Assembly (NCBI RefSeq): GCF_001613405.1
Contig: NZ_BDCH01000010.1
Coordinates: forward strand, 1 to 64,000
Length of the DNA: 64,000 bases
From: Nocardia crassostreae
GTDB lineage: Bacteria; Actinomycetota; Actinomycetes; Mycobacteriales; Mycobacteriaceae
Direction: 5' to 3'
A program made the translations under genes and the position numbers. The notes below the pieces were generated by a model. That model did not search any database and was not told the DNA's origin. It saw only the letters and a program-made list of their open reading frames with translations. Positions 25,332-34,717 of the stretch are shown one piece after another. Positions within the stretch are counted from its first letter, which is position 1. Each line of letters opens with the position of its first letter.

Positions 25332-26552
25332 ATGACCGCGATTATCACCACCTGCCCGGACGTCGCCCCCGTATCCCTGCACAAGCGCCAACCCATGCGG
25401 CACTTCCGGCAGGTACCCGGGCCCGAGCTACGGCTGCTGTTCCATCAGCTGCCCGAGGCCTTCGGCGACTGCACCGACCGCGACGTACTGGCCATGGCCC
25501 TGGGCGCCACGCTGTATGTCCCCGCGACCCGCGCCGACCTCACCGCCACCATCGCGCGGCGCGCCGAACGCGGGGTCATCTCCATGGTCATCGACCTGGA
25601 GGACGCCGTCGCCGACGACGACCTGGAATTCGGCAAGAAACAGGCCGTCGCCACCCTCGACGAGCTCGGCGCGGGCACCGATCTGTATCCGCTGCTGTTC
25701 GTGCGGGTGCGCGATGCCGACACCATCGGCGAGATCGTGGAACGGCTCGGACCGGGCGCGCGGGTGCTCACGGGCTTCGTATTCCCCAAGTTCGACAGCG
25801 CCTCGGGGACCAAATACCTCGACGCCATCGCCGACGCGTCGGAACGCCTGGGCCGCACCATCTTCGGCATGCCCGTACTGGAATCGCCGTCACTGGTTCA
25901 CCGCCAGACCCGCGACAGCGAACTGCATCGCATCCAGGCCATGCTCACCGAACATCGCGAGCGCGTGCTCGCGGTGCGCATCGGGGCCACGGATATGTGC
26001 TCCACCTTCGGCATTCGCCGCGATCGCGATCTGACCATCTACGACGTGCGGGTGGTGGCCGATGTCATCGCCGATATCGTCAACTACCTCGGGCGCACCG
26101 ACGGCACCGGTTTCATCATCACCGGCCCGGTCTGGGAGTACTTCGCCGATCACGCCCGCATGTTCCGGCCGCTGCTGCGCACCTCGCCCTTCGCCGAGGT
26201 GGACGCGGTGCTGTTCCGGGAATACCTGGTCAGCCGGGATCTGGACGGCCTGCTGCGCGAGATCGTGCTGGACCGGACCAATGGCATCCAGGGCAAGACC
26301 GTCATCCACCCCTCGCACGTGGCCGTCGTGCACGCGCTGGCGGTGGTGACGCACGAGGAGTACTCCGACGTGCTCGACATTCTGGGCCGGGACTCCGGCG
26401 GTGTCGCGGCCTCGGAGTACCGCAACAAGATGAACGAGATGAAACCGCACCGCAGCTGGGCGCATCAGACCATGCTGCGCGCGCGGGTGTTCGGGGTGAC
26501 CAATAAGGGAGTGTCGTTCGTGGATCTGCTGAAAGCGCTGGTGGCCTCGTGA
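25332..26552 (+). CDS. HpcH/HpaI aldolase / citrate-lyase-beta-like enzyme of the Ter module
   Basis: 406 aa TIM-barrel lyase. Signatures: ATLYVPATRADLTA (start of barrel), SMVIDLEDAVADDD (metal-binding Asp/Glu strand), FVFPKFDS, GMPVLESPSLVHR (acidic metal ligand), LAVRIGATDMCSTFG and the KTVIHPSH close to the end. Larger than classical CitE (about 290) by a C-terminal extension of about 60 residues. Members next to TerD/phosphoribosyltransferase genes have been proposed to help make a nucleoside-like metabolite. AGGAGGA precedes the ATG by about 12 nt. The stop overlaps the next start (GTGA), so translation is coupled. Confidence 0.88.
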   Translation: MTAIITTCPDVAPVSLHKRQPMRHFRQVPGPELRLLFHQLPEAFGDCTDRDVLAMALGATLYVPATRADLTATIARRAERGVISMVIDLEDAVADDDLEFGKKQAVATLDELGAGTDLYPLLFVRVRDADTIGEIVERLGPGARVLTGFVFPKFDSASGTKYLDAIADASERLGRTIFGMPVLESPSLVHRQTRDSELHRIQAMLTEHRERVLAVRIGATDMCSTFGIRRDRDLTIYDVRVVADVIADIVNYLGRTDGTGFIITGPVWEYFADHARMFRPLLRTSPFAEVDAVLFREYLVSRDLDGLLREIVLDRTNGIQGKTVIHPSHVAVVHALAVVTHEEYSDVLDILGRDSGGVAASEYRNKMNEMKPHRSWAHQTMLRARVFGVTNKGVSFVDLLKALVAS

Positions 26553-29002
26553 GTTCCGGGCCCTGGGCGACCCGGGAACTGGGCCTGCGGCTGCGGCACG
26601 AGAACTCCTACGTGCCGGATCGGTGGGAGATCCCCGCGCTCATCGAACCCGGGCTGCGCCGCAATCCGCGGCGCGCGCACCTGCTGGTCTCCACCGTGCT
26701 CGGCAAGCACCTGCCGACCGATCCGCACCGGGTGATCGACGCGGGCAACCGGCTCGGCGACCTGGTGCGCGAGGTGCTCGGCGAGCAGCCCGCCGTGGTG
26801 CTCGGATTCGCCGAAACCGCAACAGGTCTGGGCCACTGCGTGGCCGTCCGCAACGCCGCCGACTGCTATCTGCACTCGACCCGGCGCGATGTGCCGACCG
26901 CCGAGACGCTCACCGGATTCGAAGAGGGCCACTCCCACGCCACCTCGCATCTGCTCCAGCCCGCGCCCGCCGGGATCTTCATGAACGACCTGCCCATGGT
27001 GCTGGTCGACGACGAAATCTCCACCGGCGCAACCGCCATCGATGCGATCCGCGCCCTGCACGAGTTCACCCCCCGCTCCCACTACATCCTCGCGTCGCTG
27101 GTCGACATGCGCACCGACGCCGACAGGGCGGCCTTCGAGAAAGCCGCCGCCGACCTGGGCGCCCGCATCGACACCGTCTGCCTGGCCTCCGGCGCCACCC
27201 TGCTCCCCGACGACCTGGTCGATTCCGTTGCCGCCCTGCCGGATCCGGAACTCAACCCGGTCGCCGCCGTACGCGGCGAATTCGCCCGCGTCGAACTCCC
27301 CTGGCCGAATACGGTTCCCGAGGGCGGACGGCACGGCATCCTCGGCTCCGATACCGCGCCCTTCGAAGCAGCGCTGACCCGTGCCGCCGAGGTGCTCTGG
27401 CGCGAACTCGACGCCCTGCCCTGGGCCACTGCCGCCGACGCCGCCCCCGACCGGGCCGCCGCCCTGCGCCCGGTCATCGTGCTCGGCCACGAAGAACTCA
27501 TGTACCTCCCGCTGCGGCTGGCCGCGGCCCTGGCCGAGGACGGCATCCCCGTCTGCTACCAGACCACCACCCGCTCCCCCGCCTACGTCCTCGACGAACC
27601 CGGCTACCCCCTGCGCCGCGGATTCCGCTTCACCGCACCGGAACCCGACGCCGAAGCCCCGCGCTACCTCTACAACGCGCACTGGCCGGGACCCGCCGAC
27701 GCCGCACCGATCCTGCTCGTCGTCGTCGACGATCCCGCCGACACCGACCAGCTCACCGCCCCCGGCGGCGTCATCGACGTCCTGACCGCCTCCGGCGCCG
27801 ACGTCGTCCTGGCCGTCCTGCCCGCCGCCGACCCCCGCGTACTGGCCGCCACCCGTTCGGAGAATGTCATGTCGCGGAAGCTCGATGATGGACTGCCGGA
27901 GCCTTTGCGCGGGCCCGAGTTCGGGTCCTATGCCGCCGACGAGGTGACGTGGCTGCTGAAGGATCTTTCCACCGTGGATCTGGAAGCCGATGTGGCCGAG
28001 CGCGAGCAGCGCATTCAGGCCGGGGTGGCGCATTACGCGGAATCGCTGCCGGTCGAATATCAGCCGGATGCCGCCTATCGCGAGCTGTTCGACAAGGTGC
28101 TCGCCGAGAGTGCGGAGCGGCTCGCGCTGGCCGTGGCCACGGTGGCGGAGCTGGTGGTGGCCGAGCGGGGCGAGGATGTCGTGCTCGTATCGCTGGCGCG
28201 GGCCGGTACGCCGGTGGGGATTCTCATGCGGCGCTGGCTGGCGACGCGCGGGATCGAGGCGCCGCACTACGCGGTGTCCATCGTGCGCGACCGGGGCATC
28301 GATGCGGTGGCGCTGGACTACCTTGCGCGGCATCATGATCCGGCGAACGTCGTGTTCGTCGACGGGTGGACCGGCAAGGGCGCCATCACGCGGGAGCTCA
28401 CCGAGGCCCTCGACGCCTATCACGCGGCGGGCGGCGCGCGCTTCAACGACGAACTCGCCGTGCTCGCAGATCCCGGCGCCTGCGTGCGCGTCTACGGCAC
28501 CCGCGACGACTTCCTCATTGCCTCGGCGTGCCTGAATTCCACCGTCTCCGGGCTGGTTTCACGCACGGTTCTGAATGCCGAGCTCATCGGACAGCGCGAT
28601 TTCCACGGCGCGAAGTTCTATCGAGAGCTCGCCGCCGACGATGTCTCCGGCCGACTGCTCGATATGGTGTCCGCCGCCTTCGACGCCGTGCGCCCCCGGG
28701 TCGCCGAGCATGTCGCGGCCGTCCTGGACTCCGACCGCACACCCACCTGGGCGGGCTGGGCCTCGGTGGAGAAGGTGCGCGAGACCTACGGCATCTCCAG
28801 CGTGAATTTCGTGAAACCCGGTGTGGGCGAGACGACTCGGGTACTGCTGCGCCGCGTCCCGTGGCGGGTGCTGGTCCGCGAGGCCGACGCCCCCGAACAC
28901 GCGCACATCCGCATGCTCGCCGCCGCCCGCGGCGTACCCGTCGAGGTCGTGCCCGATCTCGCCTACGCCTGCATGGGCCTGATCAAGGATGTAAAGAAGT
29001 AA
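26549..29002 (+). CDS. double phosphoribosyltransferase fusion (PRTase-TRSP plus PRTase-Pelota)
   Basis: 817-aa protein, roughly twice a usual Ter-associated phosphoribosyltransferase. First half: a PRTase domain (1 to about 230) with PRPP loop VLVDDEISTGAT at 151-162, followed by a TRSP-like region (about 255-450). Second half: a second PRTase-like fold with the PRPP-type loop VFVDGWTGKGA at 602-612, and a C-terminal segment from about 765 (VPWRVLVREADAPEHAHI, ending MGLIKDVKK) resembling the Pelota/L7Ae RNA-binding domain reported for Ter PRTases. Predicted to attach PRPP-derived ribose to a base. GTG start overlaps the aldolase stop. A two-protein system appears fused here; domain names are from memory. 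Confidence 0.85.
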   Translation: MSSGPWATRELGLRLRHENSYVPDRWEIPALIEPGLRRNPRRAHLLVSTVLGKHLPTDPHRVIDAGNRLGDLVREVLGEQPAVVLGFAETATGLGHCVAVRNAADCYLHSTRRDVPTAETLTGFEEGHSHATSHLLQPAPAGIFMNDLPMVLVDDEISTGATAIDAIRALHEFTPRSHYILASLVDMRTDADRAAFEKAAADLGARIDTVCLASGATLLPDDLVDSVAALPDPELNPVAAVRGEFARVELPWPNTVPEGGRHGILGSDTAPFEAALTRAAEVLWRELDALPWATAADAAPDRAAALRPVIVLGHEELMYLPLRLAAALAEDGIPVCYQTTTRSPAYVLDEPGYPLRRGFRFTAPEPDAEAPRYLYNAHWPGPADAAPILLVVVDDPADTDQLTAPGGVIDVLTASGADVVLAVLPAADPRVLAATRSENVMSRKLDDGLPEPLRGPEFGSYAADEVTWLLKDLSTVDLEADVAEREQRIQAGVAHYAESLPVEYQPDAAYRELFDKVLAESAERLALAVATVAELVVAERGEDVVLVSLARAGTPVGILMRRWLATRGIEAPHYAVSIVRDRGIDAVALDYLARHHDPANVVFVDGWTGKGAITRELTEALDAYHAAGGARFNDELAVLADPGACVRVYGTRDDFLIASACLNSTVSGLVSRTVLNAELIGQRDFHGAKFYRELAADDVSGRLLDMVSAAFDAVRPRVAEHVAAVLDSDRTPTWAGWASVEKVRETYGISSVNFVKPGVGETTRVLLRRVPWRVLVREADAPEHAHIRMLAAARGVPVEVVPDLAYACMGLIKDVKK

Positions 29003-29004
29003 TC

Positions 29005-29850
29005 GTGGACCGAAGACGACTATCCCGCAGAAGAACTCTGATCGCGACCGATCTCGATCGCACCATGATCTATTCCCGCAACGCCTTCGACGCGACGCCC
29101 GAGTTGTCCACGGTCTGTGTGGAACACCTGGAGGGCGCGCCGCTGTCCTTCATGACCATTATCGCCGCCGACCGCATGCGCACGCTCACCGAACCCGCCG
29201 CGGTCATCCCCACCACCACCCGAACTATCAAGCAGTTCAACCGCATTCGCCTCCCCGGCGCCCCCTGGCGCTACGCCATCACCACCAATGGCGGCAATAT
29301 CCTGGAAAACGGCGTCCCCGATATGCGCTGGCGCATCGACCTCGACGCCGAGGTCCGCGCCACCAGCGCCACCCTCTCCGAGGTCAATGCCGAACTCCGT
29401 TCCCGCATAGACGATTCCTTCGTCACCAAGTTCCGCGTGGCCGACCACCTCTTCTGCTACCTGGTCGTCAAACCCAAACACCTCCCCGACGGCTTCCTCG
29501 CCGAATGGGACGCCTGGTGCCGCCCCCGCGGCTGGTCCGCCTCTCAACAGGGCCGCAAGATCTACACCATGCCCCTGGCCGTCTGCAAGAGCCGCGCCGT
29601 GGCCGAAGTCCGCCGCCGCCTGACCGACTCCGGCGAACTCTCCCCCGAGGCCCGCCTGCTGGCGGCGGGCGACGGCGCCCTCGACGCCGAAATGCTCCGC
29701 GCCGCCGACTCCGCCATCCGCCCCCGCCACGGCGAACTGGAACACCTCGCCTGGACCCACCCCAACCTCACCATCACCCGCGCCACCGGCATCCTCGCGG
29801 GCGAGGAAATCATCAACTGGTTCATCAAATCCGCCCCACCCCAAGACTGA
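29005..29850 (+). CDS. HAD-superfamily hydrolase of the Ter module
   Basis: 281 aa. HAD motif I is TDLDRTMIYS near residue 17 (nucleophile Asp and general acid Asp), motif II Thr/Ser probably in YAITTNGGN, motif III Lys in VCKSRAVAE and motif IV in LAAGDGALDAEML. It has a C2-type cap between motifs II and III. Probably dephosphorylates a nucleotide-like product of the preceding enzymes. GTG start 2 nt after the previous stop. Ends before a large convergent hairpin. Confidence 0.87.
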   Translation: MDRRRLSRRRTLIATDLDRTMIYSRNAFDATPELSTVCVEHLEGAPLSFMTIIAADRMRTLTEPAAVIPTTTRTIKQFNRIRLPGAPWRYAITTNGGNILENGVPDMRWRIDLDAEVRATSATLSEVNAELRSRIDDSFVTKFRVADHLFCYLVVKPKHLPDGFLAEWDAWCRPRGWSASQQGRKIYTMPLAVCKSRAVAEVRRRLTDSGELSPEARLLAAGDGALDAEMLRAADSAIRPRHGELEHLAWTHPNLTITRATGILAGEEIINWFIKSAPPQD

Positions 29851-29858
29851 AACACCAT

Positions 29859-29915
29859 CGACCGGGAACTGGTGGCGGCATTTCGCGAGTAGCCCCCGCC
29901 ACCATGTCCCGGTCG
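29859..29915. terminator. large convergent-gene hairpin
   Basis: 20-nt arms starting CGACCGGGA and ending TCCCGGTCG pair at 18 of 20 positions around a 17-nt loop. It lies between the HAD gene (plus) and the PEP-mutase-family gene (minus) and can serve both. Confidence 0.75.
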
Positions 29916-29928
29916 ACGTCGTTTCAGA

Positions 29929-30675
29929 TCAGCGCCAGGCCTCGAAGAGGCGGGTCGCCTCGGTGGTGAGGGCGCGCTGGAGGAAGGGGCCGAAACTCAC
30001 TCGGGCGGCTCCCAACTCGGCGTACTGGGCGCGGGAAGCCTTCTCCGGGAAGTCGATCGCATTGACCGGGAGGGGCAGCTCCGAGCACAGGCGGCGCTGG
30101 GTCTCGGCATTGTGGACGCCGACCGGGTAGAGGACATCGGCCCCGGCCGTGGCGCACAGGCGCAGGCGGGAAAGGGCTTCCTCGATCTTGTCGCCGGTGA
30201 CGTCGGGACGCATGATCACATCCGTCCGAGCATTGATCACCACGTGCACCCCGGTGCCGTCGGCCGCCTGCCGCAGCTCCGCGATGAGGTCGGCATGCTC
30301 CTGCGGGGCGCGCAGCCGCTTCCCCTCACGGTGCACGGTGTCCTCGATGTTGAACCCCACCGCACCGGCTTCCAGCAGCCCCTCGATGAGGTCACCCGGC
30401 TTCAGCCCGTACCCCGACTCCAGATCCACCGACACCGGAATATCCACGGCAGCAGTGATTTCCCGAACCCGCCGAGTCACATCGGCGAAATCCATTCCCT
30501 CCCCGTCCCCCTTACCCACCGAGTCCGCCAGCGGGTGACTCCCCACCGTGATCGCCGCGAACCCGCCCTCCTGCACCAGCTTCGCCGACCACGCATCCCA
30601 CACCGTCGGCAGAATCACCGGATCCCCCGGCTTGTGCAGTCCCAGAAATACTTCGGCCTTCTCCTTCAACGTCAT
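29929..30675 (-). CDS. isocitrate lyase/PEP-mutase superfamily protein
   Basis: 248-aa TIM-barrel protein. VILPTVWDAWSAKLVQEGG, IPVSVDLESGYG (metal-binding acidic cluster), GAVGFNIEDTVH and VVINARTDVIM are typical of the PEP-mutase/carboxyvinyl-phosphonate mutase-like branch. The ICL catalytic KKCGH motif is absent, so it is not an isocitrate lyase; oxaloacetate decarboxylase, 2-methylisocitrate-lyase-like or unknown C-C lyase activity is possible. 50 nt after the dhaM stop on the same strand, so may be co-transcribed with dhaKLM. Confidence 0.85.
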   Translation of the reverse strand: MTLKEKAEVFLGLHKPGDPVILPTVWDAWSAKLVQEGGFAAITVGSHPLADSVGKGDGEGMDFADVTRRVREITAAVDIPVSVDLESGYGLKPGDLIEGLLEAGAVGFNIEDTVHREGKRLRAPQEHADLIAELRQAADGTGVHVVINARTDVIMRPDVTGDKIEEALSRLRLCATAGADVLYPVGVHNAETQRRLCSELPLPVNAIDFPEKASRAQYAELGAARVSFGPFLQRALTTEATRLFEAWR

Positions 30676-30725
30676 GCCACCGATCCTGCTCCATCGGCGC
30701 ACGGTGCGAAAGGAGTTCGTCCCGC

Positions 30726-31463
30726 CTATGTGGTGGCTTCGCCGGTGGCTAGGTCGCGGATCAGTTGGATGGCGCGGGCGGCTTCGGGGCCGGAGGCGGT
30801 GACCGCGAGGTGGTGGCCGGGGAGGAGGCCGAGGGTGAGGACGCGGGTGAGGCTGTCGGCGGGGACGGGGCCGGTGCCGGTGGTGGCGTTGCGGAGGTCT
30901 ACTTCGGCGTCGAGGGCGCGGAGGGCGGCTACCAGGGCGGCTGCCGGGCGGGCGTGCAGGCCGTGGGGGTTGGTGACGAGGATGAGGGCCTCGCGGTGCA
31001 GGGCGGGCGGGGGTGGGGCGCCGGGGGGTGGGGGATCGGGGTATCGGTGTGCTGGGGAGGGGGATTGGTCGAGTTGGAGGTGTTTTCCGGCGAGGGCGTG
31101 GTCGGCCTCCCAGGCGACCGAATCGAGGGTGGCGCCGCCGCCCGCCGCGGCCACGGCGGTGACCAGGCCCTCGACCAGGGGAGCGCCGCTCAATCGGACC
31201 TGGCCGGGGGAGGGGACGAATTCGAGGGCGGTTTCGGCGGACAGGACGGCGCTGCCGAGGTCCATGAGAACCAGGACGCCGTCGCCGGTATCGGCGGCGG
31301 TAATGGCGTCGGCCACGGCCACGGCGTCGGTGCCGAAGGTGTTCTCGTCGAGGCCCGCGGCGATTTCGATGCGGACCTGTTGATCGGGAAGGATTTCCGT
31401 CGCGAGCTCGACGGCGGCGCGGGCGAGGGCGCGGCTGTGGGAGACGACCACCAGTCCGATCAC
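30726..31463 (-). CDS. dhaM: PTS-dependent dihydroxyacetone kinase, phosphoryl-donor subunit DhaM (EIIA-HPr)
   Basis: 245 aa with two PTS domains. EIIA-mannose-like domain at 1 to about 125 with phospho-His in LVVVSHSRAL and GVLVLMDLGSAVLSAE. A Pro-rich linker (about 130-155) leads to an HPr domain with NPHGLHARPAAALV carrying the active His. No enzyme-I domain follows, unlike E. coli DhaM, so phosphate must come from a separate enzyme I. GTG start overlaps the dhaL stop (GTGA). Phosphorylates the ADP in DhaL. Confidence 0.93.
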   Translation of the reverse strand: MIGLVVVSHSRALARAAVELATEILPDQQVRIEIAAGLDENTFGTDAVAVADAITAADTGDGVLVLMDLGSAVLSAETALEFVPSPGQVRLSGAPLVEGLVTAVAAAGGGATLDSVAWEADHALAGKHLQLDQSPSPAHRYPDPPPPGAPPPPALHREALILVTNPHGLHARPAAALVAALRALDAEVDLRNATTGTGPVPADSLTRVLTLGLLPGHHLAVTASGPEAARAIQLIRDLATGEATT

Positions 31464-32065
31464 CGCAGGGCCTCGCGCGCGGCGCGGACCAGCAGAGCCG
31501 CGCTGGTCGCGCCCGGATCCTGATGTCCCGCACTGCGTTCGCCGAGATAGGAGGCTCGTCCCTTGCGAGCTACCAGGGGGATCGTGGCATCGCGACCCGC
31601 TTCGGCCGCATGGACCGCCGCATCGAGGGCCACCGTCGCGCGGGCCGTGACCTGCTGGTCGAGGGCGTCGGCGGCGGGGGCGAGGGCGTCGACCATGGTC
31701 TTGTCGCCGAGCTCCGCCTTACCGCGGGCAATGACGCCATCCAGACCCGCGCGGAAGGCGCGCGCGAAATCGGTGATATCCGAACCGGTTTCGACGGCCC
31801 CGGCGAAGCGTAGGAAGAACGTGCCGTAGAGCGGCCCGCTCGCGCCGCCGATGGTGCGGATGAGCACCATGGCGGTCTGCTTGCACGTCTCGGCGTCCGT
31901 GGCCGAATCATCCAGGGCGGCAACGGCGGCGGCCATACCGCGCTGCATGTTCGTCCCGTGATCGGCATCGCCGATGGCGGCGTCGAGATCGGTGAGTTCG
32001 GCGGCGTGCTCCTCGACGAGGGCGGCGAAGGCGCGCACCCACGCCGCCGCGTCGACGGCCGTCAT
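31460..32065 (-). CDS. dhaL: dihydroxyacetone kinase ADP-binding subunit DhaL
   Basis: 201 aa. DLDAAIGDADHGTNMQRG holds the Asp residues that chelate the two magnesium ions; TIGGASGPLYGTFFLR and DPGATSAALL are also family hallmarks. Start ATG overlaps the dhaK stop by one base (TGATG). Cytosolic, works with DhaK and DhaM to convert dihydroxyacetone to DHA phosphate. Confidence 0.96.
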   Translation of the reverse strand: MTAVDAAAWVRAFAALVEEHAAELTDLDAAIGDADHGTNMQRGMAAAVAALDDSATDAETCKQTAMVLIRTIGGASGPLYGTFFLRFAGAVETGSDITDFARAFRAGLDGVIARGKAELGDKTMVDALAPAADALDQQVTARATVALDAAVHAAEAGRDATIPLVARKGRASYLGERSAGHQDPGATSAALLVRAAREALR

Positions 32066-33057
32066 CAGATTCCCCACCGCAGCGACGGCGTGCGAACGGG
32101 CGCGTCCCACAGCGCGGTGAGTTCATCGTCGAGTTTGGTCAGAGTGACCGAGCAGCCCGCCATTTCGAGCGAGGTGATGTACGGGCCGACCAGCGACCGC
32201 GCGATCTCCACGCCGTGCCCGCGCAGAATTCGCATCACCTCGTCGAACATGAGATACAGCTCGATGAGCGGCGTCCCGCCCATGCTGTTGAGGAAGCAGA
32301 GCACCCGATCACCGGCGGTGAACGGCAGATCGGCGAGGATCGGTTCGACCAGCATCTCCGCGACATCCTTGGCCGGGGCCACCGGCACGCGTAATCGACC
32401 CGGTTCGCCGTGGATGCCGATGCCGATCTCCATTTCGCCCTCACCCAGATCGAAGGTGGGGCGGCCGACCGCGGGCACCGTGCACGAGGTGAGCGCCATG
32501 CCCATACTGCGGGAGTTGGCGTTCACGGCTTCGGCGATACGCGCCACCTCCGCCAGCGGGCGGCCCGCCTCGGCGGCCGCGCCCGCCATCTTCTCCAGGA
32601 TCACCGTCGCCCCGACCCCGCGCCGCCCGGCCGTGTACGTGCTGTCCTGCACCGCCACATCGTCGTTCACCACCACCGCCAGCACCTCGGTGTCGGCCGC
32701 CAGTTCAGCGGCCATCTCGAAGTTCATGACATCGCCGGTGTAGTTCTTCACGATGTGCAGCACCCCGGCCCCGCCGTCCACGGCGGTGGTGGCGGCCAGG
32801 ATCTGATCCGGCACCGGCGAGGTGAATATCTCGCCCGGACAGGCGGCGTCGAGCATGCCGAGCCCGACGAAACCGGCGTGCAGCGGTTCGTGGCCGGAGC
32901 CGCCGCCGGACACCAGGCCCACCTTGCCCGCAACCGGCGCGTCAGCGCGCACCACGATTCGCGCCTTGGCGTCCACGCGCAGCTCCGGGTGCGCGGCGGC
33001 CATACCGGCCAGCGCGGCGTCGACCACCTCGACCGGGTCGTTGATCAGCTTCTTCAC
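32065..33057 (-). CDS. dhaK: dihydroxyacetone kinase substrate-binding subunit DhaK
   Basis: 330 aa, normal length. [14 protein letters not shown] near residue 45, [14 protein letters not shown], and GIGIHGEPG with the His that binds dihydroxyacetone covalently through a hemiaminal. GTG start chosen because GAGGAG lies 6 nt upstream; the frame is open to 33153. First gene of dhaKLM. It sits inside the Ter island between the metabolic operon and the AIM24/TerD cluster. Confidence 0.96.
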   Translation of the reverse strand: MKKLINDPVEVVDAALAGMAAAHPELRVDAKARIVVRADAPVAGKVGLVSGGGSGHEPLHAGFVGLGMLDAACPGEIFTSPVPDQILAATTAVDGGAGVLHIVKNYTGDVMNFEMAAELAADTEVLAVVVNDDVAVQDSTYTAGRRGVGATVILEKMAGAAAEAGRPLAEVARIAEAVNANSRSMGMALTSCTVPAVGRPTFDLGEGEMEIGIGIHGEPGRLRVPVAPAKDVAEMLVEPILADLPFTAGDRVLCFLNSMGGTPLIELYLMFDEVMRILRGHGVEIARSLVGPYITSLEMAGCSVTLTKLDDELTALWDAPVRTPSLRWGI

Positions 33058-33139
33058 CGAAATCTCCTCTGCGAAGGCCGGTTCGGATCCCCTCCGGTCA
33101 GCGTGGCACTCCGGACCCGGCTGTGGTGCCGGTTTCGGG

Positions 33140-33868
33140 CTATTCGGGAGCACCCTCCTCTAGTGATCGGGCCAGCTCGATATCGGTTACCAGTTGCACC
33201 ATGAGATCGCGCAGCTCACAGTCCGGCAGATGGTGCGCGGCGAACTCGAACGGCTCGGAGACGTCCAGGCCGCCCTGGGTGGCGGCCAGGATGACCCACG
33301 GAATACCGACCTCGGCAACCCCCAGGCGTTCGCGCACCAGATCCAGGGTGTCGTCGATCAACCCGGCGCGGCGCGCGACCGCGGTGGTCATCTGCTCGTC
33401 GAGTTCGGCGCGGCGCAGTTCCAGCGCGCCCAAGTCGGCGAAGGACTCCTGCTGCGGCGTGGTGCGCACCGAGCCGTCCTCGTATACCTGGAAGCCCTCG
33501 TTGACCGCGGTCGTGCCCAGCGAGACCTCGGCCTCGGCCAGATCGGGCAGGGTGCGCAGGCAGTCCAGCACCGCGTCCAGCGCGGCCACCAGACGGTCGC
33601 GAATATCGCGGCGGCGCACTACTTCCCGTTCGGCGTCCTCGCGTTCGGAGAGCACCTGCTCGACGGCGCGCCCGATCTGGAAGGCCATGGCGGTGGATTC
33701 CGGCGCCCAGCCGCCCTGCGGCACGAACTCCCCGTCCTTGGGCGTGACCGAGTCCAGGAAGCCGTTCACCGCGTCGAGGAGATCCTCGAGCTGGGCGCGG
33801 GACACGGCCGGATGCCGGAAGGCCCGGAGGTACTGTTCGTGCGTGTCCACGGGTCCACCGTCGCTCAA
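33140..33868 (-). CDS. hypothetical protein, helical
   Basis: 242 aa (TTG start, [14 protein letters not shown]; a GTG six codons on is an alternative). Mostly helical, with a long coiled-coil-like run around residues 70-110 ([19 protein letters not shown]) and a second around 155-195. No signal peptide, membrane helix or recognised motif. It lies between dhaKLM and the AIM24 genes on the same strand and may belong to either transcription unit. Confidence 0.7.
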   Translation of the reverse strand: MSDGGPVDTHEQYLRAFRHPAVSRAQLEDLLDAVNGFLDSVTPKDGEFVPQGGWAPESTAMAFQIGRAVEQVLSEREDAEREVVRRRDIRDRLVAALDAVLDCLRTLPDLAEAEVSLGTTAVNEGFQVYEDGSVRTTPQQESFADLGALELRRAELDEQMTTAVARRAGLIDDTLDLVRERLGVAEVGIPWVILAATQGGLDVSEPFEFAAHHLPDCELRDLMVQLVTDIELARSLEEGAPE

Positions 33869-33948
33869 TCGCTCGATCCTGCCAAGGGTGAGCGACCGAC
33901 CATCGCAAGTACAGCAAATACTCAGCGTGCCCTGGTCGGTGGTGGTCC

Positions 33949-34710
33949 TCAGTAGTTCTGCTGCCCGCCCAGCTGCTGCATGATGGTGGCCTGCAGCCGC
34001 TGCAGGCCATTGGGCGTGATCCCGCTCTGCAGCTGGCCCTCGATGGACCGCACCAGATGCGAATCGTCCATGACCTTCTCACTGGACTGGATCAGCACGG
34101 TGCCCGCGCCGGTGAAATCGAACTGCCGCTCCTCACCGGAGTTCACCCCGAACCGTGCCGCACCCGCCGTCAGGAAGCTCGACACCCAGCGCTGGTCGTA
34201 GTGATGGCTCGGCGACGGGCAGTCCGCCCAGCCGACGAGGGATTCCGGATCCACCCGCAACGGCGGTTCGGCGAACATGACCGGGCCGTTGGAGGAGGCC
34301 AGGAACTTACCGGTGCCGATGAGCGTCAGGAAGCCCGGCACGATGGACTGGTTCAGCGACAACTCCGGTTCGAAGGCCAGCAGATTGGCCGCGCGCACCG
34401 TCAGATTGCCATTGTCCAGGTCGAACGAGTTGATGTTGTAGCCGCGATCGCCGATCACCAGCTTGCCCTGGCCCTCGGCCACCACATAGTCATTGGTGAA
34501 CAGCGGCGCCGAGAACTGCTGCGACACCATGTGGATCAGCCCGCCCTGGAGGCCGTGGGTGAGCGCCTGGAACTGCATCTGCCCGTAGTAGGCGATCATG
34601 GCGCCCTTGCGCATGAACCATGGCTTGCGCAGATCAATACAGAAGGCGTAGTCGTTGCCCGGAATATTGTCGCTCTCACCGAGATTCATCGGGTTCAGGA
34701 TCTGGCTCAT
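33949..34710 (-). CDS. AIM24-family protein (third paralogue)
   Basis: 253 aa. AIM24/TRAP-like beta-fold: FMRKGAMIAYYGQMQFQAL, VAEGQGKLVIGDRGYNI, NLLAFEPELSLNQSIV and FDFTGAGTVLIQSSEKV. No signal peptide or transmembrane helix; a 35-residue C-terminal tail rich in Gln. Last of three tandem AIM24 genes divergent from a TerD-TerD gene; AIM24 proteins frequently neighbour TerD genes. Start ATG is 7 nt after the stop of the disrupted middle paralogue. Molecular function unknown. Confidence 0.88.
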   Translation of the reverse strand: MSQILNPMNLGESDNIPGNDYAFCIDLRKPWFMRKGAMIAYYGQMQFQALTHGLQGGLIHMVSQQFSAPLFTNDYVVAEGQGKLVIGDRGYNINSFDLDNGNLTVRAANLLAFEPELSLNQSIVPGFLTLIGTGKFLASSNGPVMFAEPPLRVDPESLVGWADCPSPSHHYDQRWVSSFLTAGAARFGVNSGEERQFDFTGAGTVLIQSSEKVMDDSHLVRSIEGQLQSGITPNGLQRLQATIMQQLGGQQNY

Positions 34711-34717
34711 CGCACAC

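Noticed and set aside
29929..30675. Isocitrate lyase of the glyoxylate cycle
   Set aside because: Only 248 aa and no KKCGH catalytic motif.
30726..31463. Reading DhaM as a full PTS fructose enzyme
   Set aside because: It has only EIIA-man-like and HPr domains and overlaps dhaL, so it is the Dha phosphoryl donor.
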